Counted from the stretch's first letter, positions 19,019 through 29,493 are shown. The stretch: 64,000 bases of DNA from Planctomycetales bacterium 71-10 (GCA_001898385.1 MKTT01000055.1:62731-126730); one strand, 5' to 3'. The notes: generated by a model not told the origin, from the letters alone. Made by a program: numbers and translations.

Positions 19019-19061
19019 GTCCCTTGCCCATCACGACCTCCCGCGAGAGGACCATCGAGCG

Positions 19062-20747
19062 ATGGACTTCGACGACGAAGGTACGTCCGTAGCGATCGCA
19101 CCCCGGGGCCAAGCGGCCCGACCGCCGGCCTTCGGTCGCGCCGATCGGCTGCTCGCCTCGCTCCTGTCGGAGCAGCGGGACCTGACGGCCGTCGAGCGCT
19201 TCGAGCAGTTCCATCGCGAGGCGACGGGGCCGCTCCGCGAGCCGTACTACTCGGCCCTGCTGCCGGCCTCGCCCCCGGGGCCGGGCGAGCAGCTCGCGTT
19301 CGAGGTGGACCTGGAACGATGCTCGGGCTGCAAGGCGTGCGTGGCGGCCTGCCACGCGCTGAACGGGCTCGACGAGCGCGAGACCTGGCGGGACGTGGGG
19401 CTGCTGGTCGGCGGCCCGGCCGCCCTCCCGGTGATCCAGCACGTCACGACCGCCTGCCACCACTGCGTCGAACCGGCCTGCATGAGCGCCTGCCCGGTGG
19501 ACGCCTATGAGAAGGAGCCGATCACCGGGATCGTCCGGCACCTGGACGACCAGTGCATCGGCTGCCAGTACTGCACGCTGGCCTGCCCGTACGACGCCCC
19601 CAAGTATGAGCCGAGCCGCGGCATCGTCCGCAAGTGCGACATGTGCGCCGACCGGCTGCGGGCCGGCGAGGCCCCGGCGTGCGTCCAGTCCTGCCCGCAC
19701 GAGGCGATCCGGATCCGGGTCATCGGCCGCGACGAGGCGCGCGTGCGGGCCGAGACGGGCGACTTCCTCCCGGACGCCTTCGACCCGACGTACACGACCC
19801 CGACCACGGTCTTCCTGCCGGCCGGCGAGGGGGCCCTCCGCGCGGCCGACGGCGGGACGCCCCATCCGGAGCACGGCCACCCGCCGCTGACGGCGATGCT
19901 CGTCCTGACGCAGCTCGCCGCGGGGGGCTTCGCGCTCGACCTGCTGGCCCGGCTGGCCGGCTCCGCGGACGGCGTCGGTGGGGCGGCCTACCTGCCGACG
20001 TGCCTGGGCCTGGGATTCCTCGGCCTGGGGGCGAGCCTCGCCCACCTGGGCCGGCCGCAGTACGCCTACCGGGCGATCCTGGGCATCCGCCACTCGTGGC
20101 TCAGCCGCGAGGTCGTCGCGCTCGGGACGTTCGCCAAGGCGGCGGGGGCGTACGTCGCGGCGGAGGCGCTGGTCCCGGACCGGCTGGCGTCGCCGGGCTG
20201 GCTCCGGCCGGCCTCGCTGGCGGCGGTCGCGGCGCTGGGGGCGGCGGGGGTCGGCTGCTCGGTGATGGTGTATCACGCGGTCCGGCGTCGCCACTGGCAC
20301 GCCTCGATCGCGGGGTGGAAGTTCGCGGGGACGGCCGCGGTGCTGGGCCTGGCGACGGCCGTCGCGTGCCTGGCCTGCTCGTCGGCGAGCCCCCCGGGGA
20401 AGCTGGCGATCGCGGCCGGGGCGCTCGCGGCGGCCGTCGCGGCGAAGCTCGCCTTCGAGTCCCGCGACCTCCGCGGGGATCGCGGCGACGGCCCGCTCGG
20501 CCAGGCCGCCTGGCTGCTCCGGGGGCCGTTGCGGCGCCTGGTCGCGGCCCGGCTGGCGCTCGGCGTCGCGGGGGGCCTGGTCCTGCCGACGGCGGCGCTC
20601 GCGGCGGCCTGGGGCGGCGTCCCGATCGTCGCCGCCGCGGCCGGCCTGCTGGCGCTCGCGGCGGCGACGGCGGGCGAGCTGGTCGAGCGCCACCTCTTCT
20701 TCGTGGCGTCGCCCAAGCCGAGGATGCCGGGGGGGCTGCCGTCATGA
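19062..20747 (+). CDS. DmsB-DmsC-type fusion: four-cluster ferredoxin plus membrane anchor
   Basis: A 561-residue fusion of an electron-transfer subunit and its quinol-oxidising anchor. The ATG at 19062 follows GAGAGG; the frame upstream is leader. Cys motifs for [4Fe-4S] clusters are visible: [12 protein letters not shown] (about 87), [14 protein letters not shown] (about 132), [12 protein letters not shown] (about 167), and CDMCADRL with CVQSCP (about 192-215). From about residue 275 to the end there are eight or so hydrophobic helices with the DmsC/NrfD-type pattern. The stop overlaps the nitrate reductase start (ATGA), so it very likely passes quinol electrons to that enzyme. Confidence 0.88.
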   Translation: MDFDDEGTSVAIAPRGQAARPPAFGRADRLLASLLSEQRDLTAVERFEQFHREATGPLREPYYSALLPASPPGPGEQLAFEVDLERCSGCKACVAACHALNGLDERETWRDVGLLVGGPAALPVIQHVTTACHHCVEPACMSACPVDAYEKEPITGIVRHLDDQCIGCQYCTLACPYDAPKYEPSRGIVRKCDMCADRLRAGEAPACVQSCPHEAIRIRVIGRDEARVRAETGDFLPDAFDPTYTTPTTVFLPAGEGALRAADGGTPHPEHGHPPLTAMLVLTQLAAGGFALDLLARLAGSADGVGGAAYLPTCLGLGFLGLGASLAHLGRPQYAYRAILGIRHSWLSREVVALGTFAKAAGAYVAAEALVPDRLASPGWLRPASLAAVAALGAAGVGCSVMVYHAVRRRHWHASIAGWKFAGTAAVLGLATAVACLACSSASPPGKLAIAAGALAAAVAAKLAFESRDLRGDRGDGPLGQAAWLLRGPLRRLVAARLALGVAGGLVLPTAALAAAWGGVPIVAAAAGLLALAAATAGELVERHLFFVASPKPRMPGGLPS

Positions 20748-22999
20748 GCCTCCTCGCACGTCTTCACGACCTGATGGGACTCGTCCACGCGAAGGACGGC
20801 CGGCTCACCCGCGAGCTGCGCCGCGAGCCCGGCGGGTTCGGGCTGGGGCAGGTCCCGGCCTCTCGGATCCCGGACGCGACGACGGGGATGGTCTGCGGCT
20901 TCTGCTCCACCGGCTGCAACCTGACGGTCCACCTGCGCGACGGCGAGGCGGTCAACCTCAGCCCGACGGCCGACTATCCGGTCAACCGCGGCATGGCCTG
21001 CCCCAAGGGCTGGGAGGCGCTGGCCGTCCTGGACGCCCCCGACCGCGCCGTCGCCCCCCTGCTCCGCGACGCCGACGGCCGCCGCCGCCGCGAGGTGGGC
21101 TGGGACGAGGCCATGTCCACGATGGCCGCGCGGTTCAAGGCGATCCAGGCCGAGCACGGGCCGGAGTCGATCGCCTTCCTGAGCACCGGCCAGATCGCGA
21201 CCGAGGAGATGGCCCTGCTGGGCGCGGTGGCGAAGTTCGGCATGGGGATGGTCCACGGCGACGGCAACACCCGCCAGTGCATGGCCTCGGCGGTCGTCGC
21301 CTACAAGCAGTCGTTCGGGTTCGACGCCCCGCCCTACACCTACGCGGACCTGGAGGAGTCGGACTGCATCGTCCTGATCGGGGCGAACCCGTGCATCGCC
21401 CACCCGGTCCTCTGGCAGCGGGCCACGCGCAACCCGCACGCGCCGGAGATCCTGGTGATCGACCCGCGGCGGACCGAGACGGCGATGGCGGCCACGCTCC
21501 ACCTGCCGGCGCGGCCCAAGTCCGACCTGACGCTCCTCTACGGCCTCGCCCGCCTGCTGATCGAGGCCGGCGCGGTGGACCGCCGCTTCGTCGACGCCCA
21601 CACGACGGGCTTCGACGAGTTCGCCGCCTTCGTGCAGACATTCGACCTCGACCGCGTCGCCCGCGAGACGGGCCTGCCGGCCGAGGCCGTCCGCGACGCC
21701 GCCGCCCGCATCGCGCGGTCGAAGCGGGTCTCGCTCTGGTGGACGATGGGGGTCAACCAGAGCCACCAGGGGGTCAAGACGGCGCAGGCGGCGATCAACA
21801 TCGCCCTGATGACCGGCAACGTCGGCCGGCCGGGGACCGGGGCGAACTCGATCACTGGCCAGTGCAACGCGATGGGGTCGCGGCTGTTCTCGAACACGAC
21901 GGGGCTGCTGGGCGGGCGCGACTTCGCCGACCCCGAGCATCGGGCCGAGATCGCGTCGATCCTCGGCGTCCCCGCCGAGCGGATCCCGGACCGGCCGAGC
22001 TGGTCTTACGACCGGATCGTCCGAGGCGTCCGCGACGGCGCGATCCGCGGCCTGTGGGTCGTGGCGACGAACCCGGCGCACTCGTGGATCGACCAGGACG
22101 ACCTGCGGCGGACGCTCGGGAAGCTCGACTTCCTGGTCGTGCAGGACATGTACCATTCGACCGAGACGGCCGAGCTGGCCGACCTTTTGCTGCCGGCCGC
22201 GGCCTGGGGCGAGAAGGAGGGGACGTTCATCAACTCCGAGCGCCGGGTGGGCCTGCTCAAGAAGGTGCGGCGGGCCCCGGGCCGGGCGCTGGCGGACTTC
22301 TCGATCTTCCGGCTCGCGGCCGAGTACTACGGCTGCGGTGAGATGTTCGCGGACTGGACGTCGCCCGAGGCGGCCTTCCAGATCCTCAAGCGGCTCTCGG
22401 CGGGCCGGCCGTGCGACATCACCGGGATCGCCGACTACCGCGCGATCGACGAGGCCGGCGGCGTGCAGTGGCCCTACCCCGCGGCCGGCCCGGACCCGAG
22501 GCCCGAGCGCCGCCTCTTCGCCGACGGCCGGTTCCACCACGCCGACGGCCGGGCCCGCTTCGTGTTCGCGGAGCCCCGCCCGCTCCCCGAGCCGACGGAC
22601 GAGGACTACCCGCTCCAGCTCCTCACCGGCCGCGGCTCCGCGGCGCAGTGGCACACCCAGACGCGGACGGCGAAGTCGGCCGTCCTCCGCAAGCTCCACC
22701 CGCGCGACCCTTACGTCGAGATCCACCCGGCCGACGCCGAGGCCCTCGGGCTGGCGTCGGGCGACTGGGTCGTCGTGGAGTCGCGCCGGGGCTCGGCGAC
22801 GGTGCGGGCGGTCCTCACGCCGACGGTCGCCCCGGGCGACCTGTTCCTGCCCATGCACGACGCGGCGACCAACCTCCTGACCCTGGCGGCGTTCGACCCC
22901 GAGTCGCGCCAGCCCGCCTACAAGGCCTGCGCCGTGCGGGCCCGCGCCGCCCTCGGCGGCGAGATCCCCGCGCGCGGCGACGCATCGACGGATCACTGA
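20744..22999 (+). CDS. nasA: Molybdopterin nitrate reductase, assimilatory type, catalytic subunit
   Basis: A 751-residue Mo-bis-MGD oxidoreductase that reduces nitrate to nitrite. The N-terminal [4Fe-4S] site is CGFCSTGC (51-58) with a fourth Cys in MACPKG (about 86). Later blocks match NarB/NasA enzymes: [67 protein letters not shown] and the C-terminal cofactor domain with [15 protein letters not shown] and [10 protein letters not shown]. There is no Tat signal, so it is cytoplasmic. It lacks the extra C-terminal [2Fe-2S] domain of some NasA proteins. The start overlaps the DmsBC-like stop. The nirBD, transporter and hemD genes downstream support the nitrate assignment. Confidence 0.88.
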   Translation: MSLLARLHDLMGLVHAKDGRLTRELRREPGGFGLGQVPASRIPDATTGMVCGFCSTGCNLTVHLRDGEAVNLSPTADYPVNRGMACPKGWEALAVLDAPDRAVAPLLRDADGRRRREVGWDEAMSTMAARFKAIQAEHGPESIAFLSTGQIATEEMALLGAVAKFGMGMVHGDGNTRQCMASAVVAYKQSFGFDAPPYTYADLEESDCIVLIGANPCIAHPVLWQRATRNPHAPEILVIDPRRTETAMAATLHLPARPKSDLTLLYGLARLLIEAGAVDRRFVDAHTTGFDEFAAFVQTFDLDRVARETGLPAEAVRDAAARIARSKRVSLWWTMGVNQSHQGVKTAQAAINIALMTGNVGRPGTGANSITGQCNAMGSRLFSNTTGLLGGRDFADPEHRAEIASILGVPAERIPDRPSWSYDRIVRGVRDGAIRGLWVVATNPAHSWIDQDDLRRTLGKLDFLVVQDMYHSTETAELADLLLPAAAWGEKEGTFINSERRVGLLKKVRRAPGRALADFSIFRLAAEYYGCGEMFADWTSPEAAFQILKRLSAGRPCDITGIADYRAIDEAGGVQWPYPAAGPDPRPERRLFADGRFHHADGRARFVFAEPRPLPEPTDEDYPLQLLTGRGSAAQWHTQTRTAKSAVLRKLHPRDPYVEIHPADAEALGLASGDWVVVESRRGSATVRAVLTPTVAPGDLFLPMHDAATNLLTLAAFDPESRQPAYKACAVRARAALGGEIPARGDASTDH

Positions 23000-23027
23000 A
23001 CCCTATCGCGACGACGAGGGACCGATC

Positions 23028-25979
23028 ATGAACAGGAAGCGCGACGCGAGGCGGACCGTGGTGGTCGTCGGCAACGGCATGGTGGGGCATCGGTTCTGCG
23101 AGCGGCTGGTGGCCCTGGACCTGGAACGCCGCTACCGGATCGTGACGTTCGGCGAGGAGCCGCGGCCGGCCTACGACCGCGTCAACCTGTCGAAGTTCTT
23201 CGACAAGCGCGACGCCGCGCCGCTGGGCATCGCCACGCGGGCCTGGTACGAGGACAACGGGGTCGAGCTGCACGTCGGCGACCGGGTGGCGACGATCGAC
23301 CGCGAACGGCGGACGGTCGTCTCGGCGGGCGGGCGCGAGGTCGAGTACGACGCGGTCGTGCTGGCGACCGGCTCCGCGCCGTTCGTCCCCGCCGTGCCGG
23401 GCGTGGATAAGAAGGGGATCTTCGTCTACCGCACGATCGAGGACCTGGAAGCGATCCTGGCCTACGCGCCGCACGTCGGCTCGGCGGCGGTGATCGGCGG
23501 CGGCCTGCTCGGGCTGGAGGCGGCGAAGGCGGTCCGCGAGCTGGGGTTGCAGACCCACGTCGTGGAGTTCGCCCCCCGGCTGATGCCGCGTCAGCTCGAC
23601 GACGAGGGGTCGAAGGCGCTGCTCGCCAAGATCGAGGCGATGGACGTGCGGGTCCACCTGGGCAAGAGCACGCGCGAGTTCCTGGGGAACGGCAAGGTGG
23701 AGGGCCTGGCGTTCGCCGACGGTGCCGCGCTGGACGTCGGCATGGTGGTCGTGTCGGCCGGCATCCGGCCGCGCGACGAGCTGGCCCGCGCGTCCGGCCT
23801 GGAGGTCGGCCCGCGGGGCGGGGTCGTCGTCGACGACGGGATGCGGACGTCCGACCCGGAGATCCTGGCGGTCGGCGAGGTGGCGTCGCACCGGGGGGTC
23901 GTCTACGGGCTGGTCGCGCCGGGGTACGAGATGGCCGACGTCGCGGCGGCGAACCTGACCGGCGCGGCCCGGCAGTTCGCCGGCTTCGACATGTCGACCA
24001 AGCTGAAGCTCATGGGCGTGGACGTCGCCAGCTTCGGCGACCCGTTCGCCGACGCCGACCCGGGCGCCGCGCGGGCCCTGACCTTCGAGGACCCGTTCCG
24101 GGGCGTCTACAAGAAGCTCGTGTTCGCGGCCGACGGCTCGCGGCTGCTCGGCGGCGTGCTGGTCGGCGACGCCTCGGACTACGGCACGCTGCTGTCGGTA
24201 TTCAAGGCCGACGGGCCGCTCCCCTTCGCCCCGGGCGAACTCCTCTCCACCGGCAAGGGCTCGGCCCTCGGCGGCCTGGTCGACGCCCAGGTCTGCTCGT
24301 GCAACAACGTGACCGAGGGCCAGGTCTGCGAGGCGATCCGCGCCGGCAAGCTCACCACGCTGGACCAGGTGAAGACGTGCACGCAGGCCGGGACCGGCTG
24401 CGGCGGCTGCCTGCCGCGCGTCGCCGGGCTGCTCAAGGCCGAGCTGAAGGCGGCCGGCGCGCGGGTGGACGACCATCTCTGCGAGCACTTCCCGATCGGC
24501 CGCCGCGAGCTGTACGAGATCGCCCGGGTGCGGAACGTCCGGACGTTCGACGACCTGATCGCCCTGTGCGGCCGGGGCCGGGGCTGCGAGACCTGCAAGC
24601 CGGCCGTCGCCTCGATCCTGGCAAGCCTCTGGAACGAGCACGTCCTCGACCCGGCCCACGCCACGCTCCAGGACACCAACGACCGCTTCCTCGGCAACAT
24701 CCAGCGCGGGGGGACGTACTCGGTGGTCCCGCGCGTCCCCGGCGGGGAGATCACGCCGGAACAGCTCATCGCCCTGGGGCGGGTCGCCAGGAAGTACGAC
24801 CTCTACACGAAGATCACCGGCGGCCAGCGGGTCGACCTCTTCGGGGCCCCGGTCCACCGGCTGCCGGACATCTGGGCCGAGCTGATCGAGGCCGGGTTCG
24901 AGAGCGGCCACGCCTACGGGAAGTCGCTGCGGACGGTCAAGAGCTGCGTCGGGTCGACGTGGTGCCGCTTCGGCGTGCAGGACTCGGTCGGCTTCGCGAT
25001 CCGGGTCGAGCTGCGGTACCGCGGCCTGCGGTCGCCGCACAAGCTCAAGGGGGCCGTCTCGGGCTGCGTCCGCGAGTGCGCCGAGGCCCGGGGGAAGGAC
25101 TTCGGCCTGATCGCCACGGAGAAGGGCTACAACCTGTACGTCTGCGGCAACGGCGGCGCCCGCCCCCGCCACGCCGACCTCCTGGCCGCGGACCTCGACG
25201 AGGACACGGCCATCCGCTACCTCGACCGCTTCCTGATGTACTACGTCCGGACGGCCGACAAGCTGACCCGGACGTCGACCTGGCTGGACGCGATGGACGG
25301 CGGGATCGAGTACCTCCGCGACGTGATCGTGGACGACCGCCTCGGCCTGGCCGAGGAGCTGGAGCGGCAGATGCAGGCGCACGTCGATTCTTATCGGTGC
25401 GAGTGGAAGGCGGTGGTCGACGACCCGGAGAAGCGCCGGTTCTTCCAGCAGTTCGCCAACACCGACGACGTGGAGCCGGGGATCGAGTTCGTGACCGAGC
25501 GCGGCCAGAAGCACCCCGCCGCCTGGCCGTCCGACTTCGTCGCCGTCGAGACCCTGGAAGGGCCGCCGGGGCGGAACCGGCCGACGCCCGCCCCGAGCTG
25601 GGTGCGGGTCGGGTCGGTCGCCGACTTCCCGGTCGACGGCGGCCGGGCGATCAAGCACGGCGCGGCCGAGATCGCCGTCTACCGCCACGGCCGCGACGGC
25701 TGGTACGCCAGCCAGAACACCTGCCCCCACAAGCGCGAGGCCGTCCTGGCCCGGGGCATCCTGGGCGAGCAGAAGGGCGTCCCCAAGGTCGCCTGCCCGC
25801 TGCACAAGAAGACCTTCTCGCTCGAATCCGGCGCGTGCCTGAGCGGCGACCCGATGAAGATCGAGGTCTTCCCGGTCCGCGTGGAGGGGGACGACGTGTT
25901 CGTCCAGCTCCCGCCCGAGGCCGAGATGGCGCGGCTGGCCCGCGCCCCCCGGGCCTGCTCCGCCGTCGCCTGCGTGTGA
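23028..25979 (+). CDS. nirB: Nitrite reductase NirB-NirD fusion
   Basis: A 983-residue enzyme reducing nitrite to ammonium with NAD(P)H. Order: FAD/NAD module (VVVVGNGMVGHRFCERL at 12-28, VIGGGLLGLEAAKAV), BFD-type [2Fe-2S] with CSCNNVTEGQVC and CGGC (about 424-464), then the sulfite/nitrite reductase halves with siroheme-[4Fe-4S] ligands in SCVGSTWC (about 640) and GCVRECAEA (about 683). A NirD-like Rieske domain is fused at the C-terminus (about 870-975) and keeps complete ligands, CPH and CPLH, about 20 residues apart. It begins 28 bp after nasA, with a GAGGG ribosome binding site. Confidence 0.93.
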   Translation: MNRKRDARRTVVVVGNGMVGHRFCERLVALDLERRYRIVTFGEEPRPAYDRVNLSKFFDKRDAAPLGIATRAWYEDNGVELHVGDRVATIDRERRTVVSAGGREVEYDAVVLATGSAPFVPAVPGVDKKGIFVYRTIEDLEAILAYAPHVGSAAVIGGGLLGLEAAKAVRELGLQTHVVEFAPRLMPRQLDDEGSKALLAKIEAMDVRVHLGKSTREFLGNGKVEGLAFADGAALDVGMVVVSAGIRPRDELARASGLEVGPRGGVVVDDGMRTSDPEILAVGEVASHRGVVYGLVAPGYEMADVAAANLTGAARQFAGFDMSTKLKLMGVDVASFGDPFADADPGAARALTFEDPFRGVYKKLVFAADGSRLLGGVLVGDASDYGTLLSVFKADGPLPFAPGELLSTGKGSALGGLVDAQVCSCNNVTEGQVCEAIRAGKLTTLDQVKTCTQAGTGCGGCLPRVAGLLKAELKAAGARVDDHLCEHFPIGRRELYEIARVRNVRTFDDLIALCGRGRGCETCKPAVASILASLWNEHVLDPAHATLQDTNDRFLGNIQRGGTYSVVPRVPGGEITPEQLIALGRVARKYDLYTKITGGQRVDLFGAPVHRLPDIWAELIEAGFESGHAYGKSLRTVKSCVGSTWCRFGVQDSVGFAIRVELRYRGLRSPHKLKGAVSGCVRECAEARGKDFGLIATEKGYNLYVCGNGGARPRHADLLAADLDEDTAIRYLDRFLMYYVRTADKLTRTSTWLDAMDGGIEYLRDVIVDDRLGLAEELERQMQAHVDSYRCEWKAVVDDPEKRRFFQQFANTDDVEPGIEFVTERGQKHPAAWPSDFVAVETLEGPPGRNRPTPAPSWVRVGSVADFPVDGGRAIKHGAAEIAVYRHGRDGWYASQNTCPHKREAVLARGILGEQKGVPKVACPLHKKTFSLESGACLSGDPMKIEVFPVRVEGDDVFVQLPPEAEMARLARAPRACSAVACV

Positions 25980-26021
25980 TCCCGACCCACCGCGTCCCCC
26001 GACTCCCGACCAGGAGCCCCG

Positions 26022-27269
26022 ATGAACCTGCGCGACTTCCGCCGAGCCGGCCACGCCCCGACGCTGCTCGCCGCGTTCCTGTACTTCGACGTGAGCTTCA
26101 TGGTGTGGCTCCTCCCCGGTGCCCTGGCCAACTCGATCGTCGCGGACTTCGACCTGTCCGACGCCCAGAAGGGCCTGATGGTGGCCGTCCCCCTGCTGGG
26201 GGGGGCGATCCTTCGGCTGGCGCTGGGGCTCCTCGCCGACCGCGCCGGCGCGAGGCGGGCCGGCCTCCTGGGCATGGCGACGACGACCGTCCCGCTGATG
26301 CTCGGCTGGCTCTGGGCCGACTCGTTCCCGGCGATGCTCCTGGTCGGCCTCCTGCTGGGCGCGGCCGGGGCCAGCTTCGCCGCGGCGCTGCCGCTGGCGA
26401 GCCGTTGGTATCCGCCGCGGTATCAAGGGTTGGCGATGGGGATCGCCGGGGCGGGGAACAGCGGCACGGCGCTGGCGACGTTCTTCGGCCCCAGGATCGC
26501 CGCGGCCTGGGGCTGGCACGCGGTCTTCGGCCTGGCCCTGGTCCCGCTGCTGATCGTGATGGCGTTCTTCTGGCTCGTCGCCCGCGACGCCCCCGAGCAG
26601 CCCGCGCCGCGACCCCTCTCGGCCTACGCCGACGTCCTGCGCGTCGGCGACGCCTGGTGGTTCTGCCTGCTGTACGCGATCACGTTCGGCGGCTTCGTCG
26701 GCCTGGCCAGCTTCCTCAACGTCTTCTTCCTGAGCCGCTACGGAGTCTCGCGGGTCGAGGCCGGGAACTTCGCCACGCTCTGCGTGGTCGCCGGCTCGAT
26801 GCTCCGGCCGTTCGGCGGCCACCTGGCCGACCGGTTCGGCGGTGCCCGCGTGCTGATGGGGCTGTATCTCGCCGCGGGGGCCGGGCTGCTCGGCCTGGCG
26901 ACCTCTCCGTCGCTGTTCGGCGGCACGGCGCTGCTGTTCGCGACGATGGCCGCGCTGGGGATGGGGAACGGGGCGATGTTCCAGCTCGTCCCGCTGCGGT
27001 TCCCGCGCGAGATCGGCGTCGTCACCGGGCTGGTCGGGGCGGCGGGGGGCTTCGGCGGCTTCCTGCTGCCGACCGCGCTGGGGGCGCTGAAGCAGCTCAC
27101 CGGGGGCTTCGGCCTCGGCTTCTTCGCGTTCGCCCTGGTCGGGGGCCTGGGGGGGGCGGTCGCCCTGGCCTACGCGAGCCGAGGGTGGCGCGGTATCCTC
27201 GTCGAGGACGGCGAGGAGGCCGAGGCCGCCGCGACGGCCGTCCGCCCCGAGGTCCAGGGCGTCGCCTGA
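26022..27269 (+). CDS. NarK/NasA-type nitrate/nitrite transporter (MFS)
   Basis: A 12-helix major facilitator protein of 415 residues. Both nitrate-signature motifs are visible: AGAGNSGTALATFFGPR (helix 5) and GAAGGFGGFLLPTALG (helix 11). The N-terminus (FLYFDVSFMVWLLPGALA) is typical of NarK-family importers, and the loop LADRAGARRAGLLG is the MFS motif. It lies 42 bp after the nitrite reductase gene. Nitrate uptake for assimilation is the likely role; nitrite exchange cannot be excluded. Confidence 0.92.
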   Translation: MNLRDFRRAGHAPTLLAAFLYFDVSFMVWLLPGALANSIVADFDLSDAQKGLMVAVPLLGGAILRLALGLLADRAGARRAGLLGMATTTVPLMLGWLWADSFPAMLLVGLLLGAAGASFAAALPLASRWYPPRYQGLAMGIAGAGNSGTALATFFGPRIAAAWGWHAVFGLALVPLLIVMAFFWLVARDAPEQPAPRPLSAYADVLRVGDAWWFCLLYAITFGGFVGLASFLNVFFLSRYGVSRVEAGNFATLCVVAGSMLRPFGGHLADRFGGARVLMGLYLAAGAGLLGLATSPSLFGGTALLFATMAALGMGNGAMFQLVPLRFPREIGVVTGLVGAAGGFGGFLLPTALGALKQLTGGFGLGFFAFALVGGLGGAVALAYASRGWRGILVEDGEEAEAAATAVRPEVQGVA

Positions 27270-27322
27270 CCCGCGACGTCCGGCCGCCCGCGACCCCTTG
27301 TCACCCTCAACCCGGTCGACCG

Positions 27323-28171
27323 ATGAGCGATACCCCACCCACCCCGTTCGACGGCCTCCGCGTGGCGATCTTCGAGGCCCGCATGGCCGGCGCCCTCGGC
27401 GACCTGGTGTCCCGCCACGGCGGCGAGCCGGTCGCCGCCCCCTCGATGCGCGAGGTCCCCCTGGAGGAGTCCCCGGAGGCCCTCGCGTTCGTGGCGGGCC
27501 TGGCCGCGGGCCGGTTCGACCTGACGATCTTCGAGACCGGCGTCGGCGTCCGCTACCTCGTCGACCTGCTCGCCCCGAGGATGTCGAAGGCCGATTGGGT
27601 CGAGGCGTTGAAGCGGACGAAGGTGGTCGCCCGCGGCCCCAAGCCGGCGACCGCCCTGCGCGAGCTGGGGGCCGCGATCGACGTCATGGTCCCCTCGCCC
27701 AACACCTGGCGCGAGACCCTGGCCGCCCTCGACGACCGCGCGCCCGTGGCCGGCCTGCGGGTGGCCGTCCAGGAGTACGGCAAGCCCCCCGTCGAGCTGC
27801 TGGACGGCCTGGCCGATCGCGGCGCCGACGTGACCCGCGTGCCGGTCTACCGCTGGGCCCTGCCCGTCGACCTGAACCCGCTCCGCTCCGCCCTGGCCCG
27901 GATCGTCGCCGGGGAGATCGGCGCGGCGCTGTTCACGGCGGCCCAGCAGGTGGACCACGTCCTGGAAGTCGCGAAGGCCGAGGGGATCGAGGACGACCTC
28001 CGCGCGGCGCTCGCCGCCCGCGTCGTCGTCGGCTCGGTCGGCCCGACGACCTCCGAGGCCCTCCGCGCCAACGCCCTGCCCGTCGACGTCGAGCCCGACC
28101 ATCCCAAGTCGGGCCACCTGGTCGCCGCCGTCGCCGCCAACTGGCGGGCCGTCGGCAAGGCCGCCCGCTGA
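27323..28171 (+). CDS. hemD: Uroporphyrinogen-III synthase
   Basis: A 282-residue HemD, which closes and inverts the D ring of hydroxymethylbilane to give uroporphyrinogen III, the precursor of siroheme and haem. The family pattern is visible: an N-terminal FEARMAGALGDLVSRHGGEP, then DLTIFETGVGVRYLVDLL, VVARGPKPATALRELG, the linker VPVYRWALP, AALFTAAQQVDHVLE and VVVGSVGPTTSEAL. It ends the nitrate operon, 53 bp after the transporter gene. Nitrite reductase needs siroheme, so the location suggests cofactor supply matched to demand. Confidence 0.88.
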   Translation: MSDTPPTPFDGLRVAIFEARMAGALGDLVSRHGGEPVAAPSMREVPLEESPEALAFVAGLAAGRFDLTIFETGVGVRYLVDLLAPRMSKADWVEALKRTKVVARGPKPATALRELGAAIDVMVPSPNTWRETLAALDDRAPVAGLRVAVQEYGKPPVELLDGLADRGADVTRVPVYRWALPVDLNPLRSALARIVAGEIGAALFTAAQQVDHVLEVAKAEGIEDDLRAALAARVVVGSVGPTTSEALRANALPVDVEPDHPKSGHLVAAVAANWRAVGKAAR

Positions 28172-28234
28172 GGGAGTGGGCGAGTCTTGGAGTCGCACGG
28201 CGCGATCCACACTGGGCGTCGAACCACGGCCTGC

Positions 28235-28260
28235 GTGGGCTGGGTCGCGACCCAGCCTAC
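28235..28260 (+). terminator. Stem-loop after the nitrate operon
   Basis: An 11-bp inverted repeat (core GGCTGGGT-CGCG-ACCCAGCC, 28238-28257, extended by three pairs including one G-U) lies 65 bp past hemD. There is no T-tract, so intrinsic termination is unproven. It may also be a copy of a dispersed short palindrome. Confidence 0.4.
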
Positions 28261-28334
28261 AAGAGGCTTACCCAGATCTGTAAGCCGGGGCGACCGCCGC
28301 ATCGCGATTACGCCCTAAGTCGTTGTCTCCCAAG

Positions 28335-28408
28335 TACGCCCGGCAGGATTTGAACCTGCAACCTTTAGCTCCGGAGGCTAACGCTCTATCCAATTGAGCT
28401 ACGGGCGC
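28335..28408 (-). tRNA. tRNA-Arg (anticodon CCG)
   Basis: On the minus strand the gene starts GCGCCCG (28408-28402), which pairs with the 3' strand ending at 28336 (one G-U pair). It has a D arm GCTC...GAGC, an anticodon stem TTAGC/GCTAA around the loop CTCCGGA (anticodon CCG, reading CGG), a T arm GCAGG-TTCAAAT-CCTGC and discriminator A. CCA is not encoded. CGG is a common Arg codon in this GC-rich DNA. Confidence 0.96.
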
Positions 28409-28506
28409 GTCGACGGGTCCTATTCCACCGTGAGAGGCTCGCTTTGTCAAGACACCGCCGGACGCGGGCGGGTTCGGGTCGATTCGGCGGGGGGGCGGGG
28501 GATAGA

Positions 28507-29361
28507 ATGGGGTCTCGGCCGGGCGACGGGACGCGCGAGGTTTCAGGGAGCGAGAGTCGGTTGATCGAGAGCCCCCAACAGTCGGGACGGCGGTTGATCT
28601 TCCTGGGGACCGGGACGTCGTCGGGCGTCCCCCTGCTGGGGTGCGACTGCTCGGTCTGCACGTCGGACGACCCCCGCAACAACCGGACGCGGCCGAGCGT
28701 CCTCATGGCGTTCCCGGCCGGGAACCTCCTGATCGACACCACGCCCGAGATGCGCCTGCAACTCCTGCGGGAGAAGGTGTCGCGGGTCCACGCCATCGCC
28801 TTCACGCACCACCACGCCGACCACCTGTTCGGGCTCGACGACGCCCGGATGTTCCCCAAGTGGATCGGCGGGCCGGTGCCGGTCTTCTGCGAGGACGACA
28901 CCCAGGAGTATATCCGGCGCGTCTTCTCCTACGCCTTCCGCGAGGAGTCCCGCAACTGGCCCGCGGGGTTCGTCCCCAAGATCGAGTTCAGCCGGGTCGA
29001 GCCGTACAGGCCGTTCGAGGCGCTGGGGCAGACGATCCTCCCCGTCCGCCTCCACCACGGCCGGTTCACCGTGCTGGGCTACCGCGTGGGCGACCTGGCC
29101 TACTGCACCGACGTCAACCGCATCCCCGACGAGACCTTCGACGCCCTGCAGGGCCTGGACGTCCTGATCCTGGACGCCCTCCGCTTCGACCCCCACCCCA
29201 CCCACTTCCACCTGGACGAGGCGCTCCGGGTCGTCGAGCGGCTGGCCCCGAGGCGCGCCTACTTCACCCACTGCTCCCACGAGTTCGACTTCGCCCGCGT
29301 CGAGGCCATGCTCCCCCCCCACGTCCGCCTGGCCCACGACGGCCTGGTCGTGCCGTTCTGA
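28507..29361 (+). CDS. MBL-fold metallo-hydrolase, PhnP-like
   Basis: A metallo-beta-lactamase-fold phosphodiesterase-like hydrolase of about 284 residues. It begins FLGTGTSSGVPLLGC with a following CSVCTSDD, as in PhnP-related proteins. The two-metal site is visible: THHHADHLFG (HxHxDH), then LHHGRF, CTDVN and THCSHEF near the end. Two starts are possible: the ATG at 28507, and TTG at 28561 with AGGGAG 10 bp upstream; the latter has the better ribosome site and matches the family start. PhnP cleaves cyclic ribose phosphates, but this relative's substrate is unknown. Confidence 0.85.
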   Translation: MGSRPGDGTREVSGSESRLIESPQQSGRRLIFLGTGTSSGVPLLGCDCSVCTSDDPRNNRTRPSVLMAFPAGNLLIDTTPEMRLQLLREKVSRVHAIAFTHHHADHLFGLDDARMFPKWIGGPVPVFCEDDTQEYIRRVFSYAFREESRNWPAGFVPKIEFSRVEPYRPFEALGQTILPVRLHHGRFTVLGYRVGDLAYCTDVNRIPDETFDALQGLDVLILDALRFDPHPTHFHLDEALRVVERLAPRRAYFTHCSHEFDFARVEAMLPPHVRLAHDGLVVPF

Positions 29362-29493
29362 CGACGGGCCCGCCTGGGTCCGTTCGCCGGGCCCGGCGGC
29401 CTCAACGACGACACAAATCGCCCAAAGGCAACGACTTACAATAATCCAACTCGGCTTCGTTCGTCGAAATCGACATGAGATTTCGCATCTCCG

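Noticed and set aside
22815..27338. 1507-residue open frame on the minus strand opposite nirB and narK
   Set aside because: Antisense of strongly conserved enzymes; it shows only charge-rich shadow sequence.
27170..28210. 346-residue minus-strand frame opposite hemD
   Set aside because: Antisense of hemD with Gly/Val/Asp-rich shadow composition and no family features.
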